Source: an uncultured Clostridia bacterium
GTDB lineage: Bacteria > Bacillota > Clostridia > Christensenellales > CALWSW01
Length of the DNA stretch: 7,833 nt
Reading direction: 5' to 3'
NCBI GenBank assembly: GCA_937874755.1
Contig: CALNBC010000354.1
Coordinates: 1-7,833 of the forward strand
In this document: piece after piece, positions 4,066 through 7,833 of the stretch
Layout: each line of letters opens with the position of its first letter
How positions within the stretch are numbered: the stretch's first letter is position 1
Translations under genes and position numbers: made by a program
Notes under the pieces: generated by a model
What the model was told of the DNA's origin: nothing
Database searches by the model: none
Seen by the model: the letters and a program-made list of their open reading frames with translations, nothing else

Positions 4066-6028
4066 CTTCCAAGGGCTTAGAGATGAATCGTATGACTTCA
4101 AAGGTCAGAGCGCCAGCATCTACGGCGATAACGCGACAGGAAAGACCACCGTTTTCAACGCCATAACGTGGCTGCTTTTCGACAAGGCAAGCACCGGCGC
4201 AAAGAACTTCACGCCCAAGACCAAAGACGCAGACGGTGACATGCACTATCTCGACCATGCGGTTGAAGCACAGTTCGCTATGGACGATGGGCGAATCGTT
4301 ACCCTCAGGAAGGTGTTCCATGAGGTTTATAAGAAGAAGCGCGGTTCGGCTACGGAAGAGTTCGACGGCCATACGATTGACTTCTTTATCGACGGTGTAC
4401 CGACGAAAGAGAAGGAATACAACGCGACACTGCTCAGGTTCTGTGGCGACGCGGAAAAGATGAAGATGCTTACCATGCCCACATACTTTGCGGAGGAAAT
4501 GCCCTGGGACGCACGCCGGAAGTTACTCCTCGAAATCTGCGGCGACGTGAGCGACGAGGACGTAATCAGTTCGTCGCCCGAGCTGCGGGAGTTGCCAGAA
4601 TACCTCAGGATGCCAGGAGCGGCTAACCAGCGCTACACGGTAGACGAGTACAAAAAGATTGCTGCAGCGAAGAAAACGGACATCAACAAGCAGCTTGCTG
4701 CCATCCCCGGGCGCATAGACGAGGCGCAGCGCGCTATACCCGAAACGCCTATCGACCCCGAAGCGATACAGAATCAGCTTACCAGGCTGACTGTCGACCT
4801 CAACACGCTCATTACCAAGAAAACGGACGCGCTTACGGGCAACACAGCCGCTGCCGAAGCACGTAAGGCTACTGTTGAAACCGTGACCGCGATCGCGGAA
4901 GCGAAGGCGGCGCACAGGACGCTGGAAGTCGAGGCGAACGCCCAGGCATACGAAGCGATTGACAAGGTCAAAGGCAAGCTATCTGACGTACGTACCGCCG
5001 TAAAGGACACCGAGGCTGAAATCCAGCGCCACGAGAGCAACATCAGCCGCATGGAGGAAAGGCGCAACGAACTGCTCAAAGAGTACGAAACGGTATTTTC
5101 CGAATCGTGGGACGAGGCGCAAGCGGTTTGCCCCACCTGCCACAGGGAGCTTCCGGAAACCGACATCACCCGTATGCGCGAGGAGTTCAATACCTGCAAG
5201 AGCAACCGCTTGCAGAAAATCAACGAGCGCGGCATCAAGGAAGCCGACAAGACGAAAATCAAAGAGGAATGGGAGCAAATTGAGAAGCTGAGTGCATCTA
5301 TCGAAAGCTCCAAAGCTGAGATTGAAACCCTAGAGGGCAAGCTTGCCGAGCTGACCGCGAAGGTCAAGACCCCGGCCCTTTTCGAAACCACGCCCGAGTA
5401 TGACGCACTTGCCACCAAACTGGCGGCGTGCAGGGCGCACGAGGAAGACGTGAGCAAATATGCGACTGAGATTGTGGACGAGCTCAGCGGCGAGATTAGC
5501 ACCCTCCAGAGCGAGATTCAGGAACTCCAGCAGAGGAAAGGACAAGCTGCCCAGGTGGAAATCCAGCAGGCGCGCATCGGGGAGCTGAAAGCGCAGGAGA
5601 AAACGCTGTCAGCCGAGTATGAGGAACTGGAAGCGGGCATTTACCTTTGCGACCTGTTCACGAAAGCGAAGGTTAACGCGCTCACCGACCGAATCAACGG
5701 CAAGTTCAAGAGCGTACGGTTCAGGCTGTTTGTCGAGCAGATAAACGGCGGTCTGAAAGAGGACTGCGAGGTCATGATACCGACGGACACCGGGCGCATG
5801 GTGCCGTACACGTTCGCGAATAACGCCGCTCGAATCAACGCCGGGCTTGAGATCATCGACGTGCTGTCAAAGCACTGGGACATAGCAATGCCGGTCGTAA
5901 TCGACAACGCAGAGAGCGTGACAAGGCTTCTGCCCGTGGATACGCAGGTTATTCGCCTGGTGGTGTCCGAGGCGGACAAGGTGTTGCGTCTCAAGCTTGA
6001 TAAAAACCGCAACCAGAGCGTTGCGTAA
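4037..6028 (+). CDS. SbcC/Rad50-like phage ATPase with zinc hook (recombination)
   Basis: A 663-aa SMC-like ATPase. Residues 1-38 form the first half of the ABC ATPase head (MKILNLKLDNFQGLRDESYD; Walker A G-D-N-A-T-G-K-T at 30-37). Long Glu/Lys/Ala-rich coiled coils (roughly 180-350 and 375-560) flank a CPTC zinc hook at 365-368, the Rad50 dimerisation device. The C-terminal head shows NNAARINAGLEI at 595-606 where the ABC signature should lie, then Walker B MPVVIDNAESV at 618-628 with D623. The usual 'DE' is replaced by D-N-A-E. It is shorter than bacterial SbcC (about 1000 aa). Start ATG 4037 has AAAGGAG 9 bases upstream; an ATG 21 bases earlier has no ribosome site. Next to recT, it probably supports end processing or annealing in phage recombination. 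No SbcD-like nuclease is visible beside it. Confidence 0.9.
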   Translation: MKILNLKLDNFQGLRDESYDFKGQSASIYGDNATGKTTVFNAITWLLFDKASTGAKNFTPKTKDADGDMHYLDHAVEAQFAMDDGRIVTLRKVFHEVYKKKRGSATEEFDGHTIDFFIDGVPTKEKEYNATLLRFCGDAEKMKMLTMPTYFAEEMPWDARRKLLLEICGDVSDEDVISSSPELRELPEYLRMPGAANQRYTVDEYKKIAAAKKTDINKQLAAIPGRIDEAQRAIPETPIDPEAIQNQLTRLTVDLNTLITKKTDALTGNTAAAEARKATVETVTAIAEAKAAHRTLEVEANAQAYEAIDKVKGKLSDVRTAVKDTEAEIQRHESNISRMEERRNELLKEYETVFSESWDEAQAVCPTCHRELPETDITRMREEFNTCKSNRLQKINERGIKEADKTKIKEEWEQIEKLSASIESSKAEIETLEGKLAELTAKVKTPALFETTPEYDALATKLAACRAHEEDVSKYATEIVDELSGEISTLQSEIQELQQRKGQAAQVEIQQARIGELKAQEKTLSAEYEELEAGIYLCDLFTKAKVNALTDRINGKFKSVRFRLFVEQINGGLKEDCEVMIPTDTGRMVPYTFANNAARINAGLEIIDVLSKHWDIAMPVVIDNAESVTRLLPVDTQVIRLVVSEADKVLRLKLDKNRNQSVA

Positions 6029-6039
6029 GGAGGGAAGAA

Positions 6040-7524
6040 ATGGCAAAGGCAACTGAAAACAAGGATCTCGCGACCGCCAACACGCAGTTGGCGGAGAAGA
6101 AAGAGAACATGAGCGAACGCTTCACCAATATGGTGCTGCAGGAGTTCGGGAGCAACGTCGCCGGTGCGCTTGAGGTAACGGACTACCAACGCAGGCTTAT
6201 CCAGGGTTACTTCATTGCGATTGACCGTGCGCTTAAGAACGCCGAGGAAGAGCGGCTGCGCAAGAATAGCAAAAACAGTGACCATAAGTACGACAACGGT
6301 CTTCCGGTTGTCTGGAACAACGTCAACTTGACGGATCTGGCGCTTGATATCGTCCACTATGCCCGCATGGGCTTGGACATGATGCAGGATAACCACTTGT
6401 TCCCGATACCCTACAAGAACAACAAGGCGCAGAAGTACGACATTACGCTTATGCCCGGCTACAACGGCATTCAGTACATCGCTGAGAAATACGCCGTCGA
6501 AAAGCCGCTGTCGGTCACCATTGAACTTGTCTACGATTCCGATACCTTCCAGCCTATCAAGAAGAGTGCAACCAACCGCGTGGAATCTTACGAGTTCGTA
6601 ATCAACAAGCCGTTTGACCGCGGCAATGTCGTCGGCGGGTTCGGGTATATCGAGTATGCCGACTTTGCTAAGAATCAGCTCATCATCATGACGATGAAGG
6701 ATATCGAGAAGCGCAAGCCTAAATATGCGTCCGCAAAGGTCTGGGAGAACGGCAAGCAGGTTGAAACGGAAACCGACGGTTGGTTCGAGGAAATGTGCAT
6801 CAAGACCATCAAGCGTGAGGTGTATGTGCTATCCAATATCGACGAGGACAACATGAGCGATAGCTTCAAGGATTCGATAAACAATAGTGAGGCGGTCAAC
6901 AACCTAACCACGCGGGTGGACGATGCTGAAAAGGGGCTTTCGTCCGTCCGCAGGCAGACTGCCGAGGGGTTTGCGCAGACCGTCACGAAAGCCGACGTTA
7001 TATCCGCCATCAACCAGACCGCGGAGATTATACAGATAGCGGCGGCGAAAATCGCGCTAGAGGGCTATGTGAGCATCAACGGGACGTTTTCGGTTGACGA
7101 AAGCGGGTATATGCGCTCCACGGGCGGATCCATTGGCGGCTGGAACATACTCAACAACATGATACTTGGTAGTCCAACGTCCGAGATAAACAGCGGCAAG
7201 ATTGTGGGTACGAATATACACGCGGCGAACTTGTACGGAACACAGATATACGGCTCAACTGGCCTTTATATGGGCTATGACGCGCAAAGCGGCACGACTG
7301 ACCTTTATGCGCCTTACATAGATTCAAATGGTCTACATGCTGGCGTCATAAATTCAGGGTTGAATGAAAGGTTGCGCATTTCAAACGGTATTTACACGCT
7401 TGAATTCAGCAGCGACGTGGGAGCTGGACTATCGACGAACGGTAACATATCCTCGCCGACTATAACGTCTTTACAGCAGCAAATTATAAGTCTAGAACAG
7501 CGCGTTGCGGCGCTTGAGGTGTAG
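6040..7524 (+). CDS. recT: Chimeric ORF: RecT recombinase joined to C-terminal part of a phage tail-tip/tail-fibre protein
   Basis: One open frame of 494 codons with two unrelated parts. Residues about 25-267 are a RecT-family single-strand annealing protein: TDYQRRLIQGYFIAID, the conserved GLDMMQDNHLFPIPY, LMPGYNGIQYIA, and WFEEMCIKTIKREVY at 248-262. RecT proteins are about 250-320 aa and act in the cytoplasm on phage DNA ends; a short acidic tail after REVY is normal. Instead, from about residue 268-285 the frame becomes structural: a coiled coil (NNLTTRVDDAEKGLSSVRRQ), then INQTAEIIQIAAAKI, INGTFSVDESGYM (346-358) and GGSIGGWNI (362-370), a pattern of tail proteins of phages of Gram-positive bacteria, and a terminal coiled coil (472-494). 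ATG 6040 has AAGGAGGG upstream, 11 bases after the ATPase stop. The fusion is best read as a deletion join or assembly chimera; a working bifunctional protein is unlikely. Confidence 0.85.
   Translation: MAKATENKDLATANTQLAEKKENMSERFTNMVLQEFGSNVAGALEVTDYQRRLIQGYFIAIDRALKNAEEERLRKNSKNSDHKYDNGLPVVWNNVNLTDLALDIVHYARMGLDMMQDNHLFPIPYKNNKAQKYDITLMPGYNGIQYIAEKYAVEKPLSVTIELVYDSDTFQPIKKSATNRVESYEFVINKPFDRGNVVGGFGYIEYADFAKNQLIIMTMKDIEKRKPKYASAKVWENGKQVETETDGWFEEMCIKTIKREVYVLSNIDEDNMSDSFKDSINNSEAVNNLTTRVDDAEKGLSSVRRQTAEGFAQTVTKADVISAINQTAEIIQIAAAKIALEGYVSINGTFSVDESGYMRSTGGSIGGWNILNNMILGSPTSEINSGKIVGTNIHAANLYGTQIYGSTGLYMGYDAQSGTTDLYAPYIDSNGLHAGVINSGLNERLRISNGIYTLEFSSDVGAGLSTNGNISSPTITSLQQQIISLEQRVAALEV
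6820..6900 (+). other. Likely junction between early (recT) and late (tail) DNA
   Basis: Upstream of about 6825 the translation fits RecT; downstream of about 6900 it fits a tail-tip protein. The switch falls in codons for SNIDEDNMSDSFKDSINNSE, with no stop, repeat or insertion-sequence end visible to me. The precise base cannot be set without an intact relative to align. The frame is kept, by chance or because in-frame joins survive. Confidence 0.6.
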
Positions 7525-7536
7525 GGAGGCGTAAAC

Positions 7537-7833
7537 ATGGCTAAATATACCGTTAAAAAGGGCGACACTTTATCAAAGCTCGCCAAACAGTACGGCACGA
7601 CGGTTGACGAAATTGCCAAGAAAAACAGTATCGGCAACGTCAACATGATTCGCGCTGGCCAAGAGCTTGATATAGGCGGCGTCGAAACGGCACCGGAACC
7701 CATCGAGGTTGACGAACCGGGTTCAATGGAACAACCTCGCTCCACCGCTGACTGGTTGGGCGATTACGAAACCCCGCGCGCAGCATATCAGCCATCCCAG
7801 GCAGTTCAGGACGCGGGGTTTCGTAATCGCCCA
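7537..7833 (+). CDS. LysM-domain phage protein, partial (3' end outside the window)
   Basis: The 99 codons present start at ATG 7537, with GGGAGG about 9 bases upstream, 12 bases after the stop of the tail-like ORF. Residues 2-46 are a complete LysM domain (KYTVKKGDTLSKLAKQYGTT, then VDEIAKKNSIGN, then IRAGQELDI), which binds N-acetylglucosamine-containing glycans such as peptidoglycan. A Pro/Glu-rich linker (about 47-70) follows and the frame is still open at the edge. Behind a tail-tip gene, a LysM protein is usually part of a tail-associated or lysis hydrolase; no catalytic domain has appeared yet, so which one is unknown. The last 77 bases lie in a perfect inverted repeat, so the sequence after about residue 74 should be treated with caution. 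Confidence 0.82.
   Translation, partial: MAKYTVKKGDTLSKLAKQYGTTVDEIAKKNSIGNVNMIRAGQELDIGGVETAPEPIEVDEPGSMEQPRSTADWLGDYETPRAAYQPSQAVQDAGFRNRP
7757..7833. repeat. Perfect 22-base inverted repeat ending exactly at the window edge
   Basis: The arm at 7757-7778 (starting TGGGCGATTACG) is the exact reverse complement of the arm at 7812-7833 (ending CGTAATCGCCCA), with a 33-base loop. The next inner pair does not match, and the outer side cannot be tested because the window stops there. It lies inside the open LysM reading frame and has no T-run, so it is not a normal terminator. A fold-back (template-switch) artefact or a graph-end effect of assembly is likely; a real hairpin is possible. Confidence 0.85.

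Noticed and set aside
4774..6396. Long minus-strand open frames (242 and 251 codons) opposite the ATPase and recT genes
   Set aside because: They are mirror frames of strongly coding plus-strand genes, Ser/Leu/Val-rich, without ribosome sites or family motifs.
7757..7833. Rho-independent terminator formed by the terminal inverted repeat
   Set aside because: There is no T-run, the loop is 33 bases, and the LysM reading frame is still open across it.
2721..7833. RecT-tail protein as a new working bifunctional system
   Set aside because: The two halves match separate, position-specific phage modules and the missing genes between them are explained by a deletion or chimera; a functional fusion is kept only as a refutable alternative.
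1..7833. Circular element or direct terminal repeat
   Set aside because: The first and last bases share no direct repeat; both the recombinase and the LysM gene are cut by the edges.

Overview
The window looks like a piece of a temperate phage or prophage of a Gram-positive, Clostridia-like bacterium. The reasons are the strong AGGAGG-type ribosome sites, the frequent TTG/GTG starts, a large serine recombinase used as integrase, a LexA-like S24 repressor, and small early genes packed end to end. No tRNA, rRNA, CRISPR array or insertion sequence was seen. The window start and end share no obvious direct repeat, so nothing suggests a closed circle.

Left part (1-1969, minus strand): the lysogeny module. 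Reading in the direction of transcription, it holds the S24 repressor (1969-1349), a small lipoprotein (1338-1069), a secreted or anchored His-rich YHYH protein (1059-613) and the N-terminal 179 codons of a serine recombinase (538 to the window edge). Two exported proteins between repressor and integrase is the usual place for lysogenic-conversion or superinfection-exclusion genes.

Switch (about 1970-2106): divergent promoters with overlapping -35 regions and three inverted repeats built on ACAACC/GGTTGT half-sites. The rightward promoter drives a Cro-like HTH gene (2107-2307).

Early region (2308-4065, plus strand): ten small genes of 32-80 codons, most unrecognised. Six stop/start junctions in a row overlap. 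Two products are small membrane proteins and three carry Cys motifs that may bind zinc. One 68-codon gene (2651-2445) runs against the operon from its own extended -10 promoter.

Recombination region (4037-6840): an SbcC/Rad50-like ATPase followed 11 bases later by RecT, a single-strand annealing pair typical of phages.

Right end (about 6840-7833): the RecT reading frame runs without a break into the C-terminal part of a phage tail-tip or tail-fibre protein, followed by a LysM-domain gene that is open at the window edge. Normally SSB, replication, terminase, head and most tail genes lie between recT and the tail-tip gene. They are absent, so the join is either a large deletion in a decayed prophage or an assembly/amplification chimera. 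The window also ends exactly at the end of a perfect 22-base inverted repeat, which keeps an artefact or rearrangement explanation open. This join is the most important thing to check.
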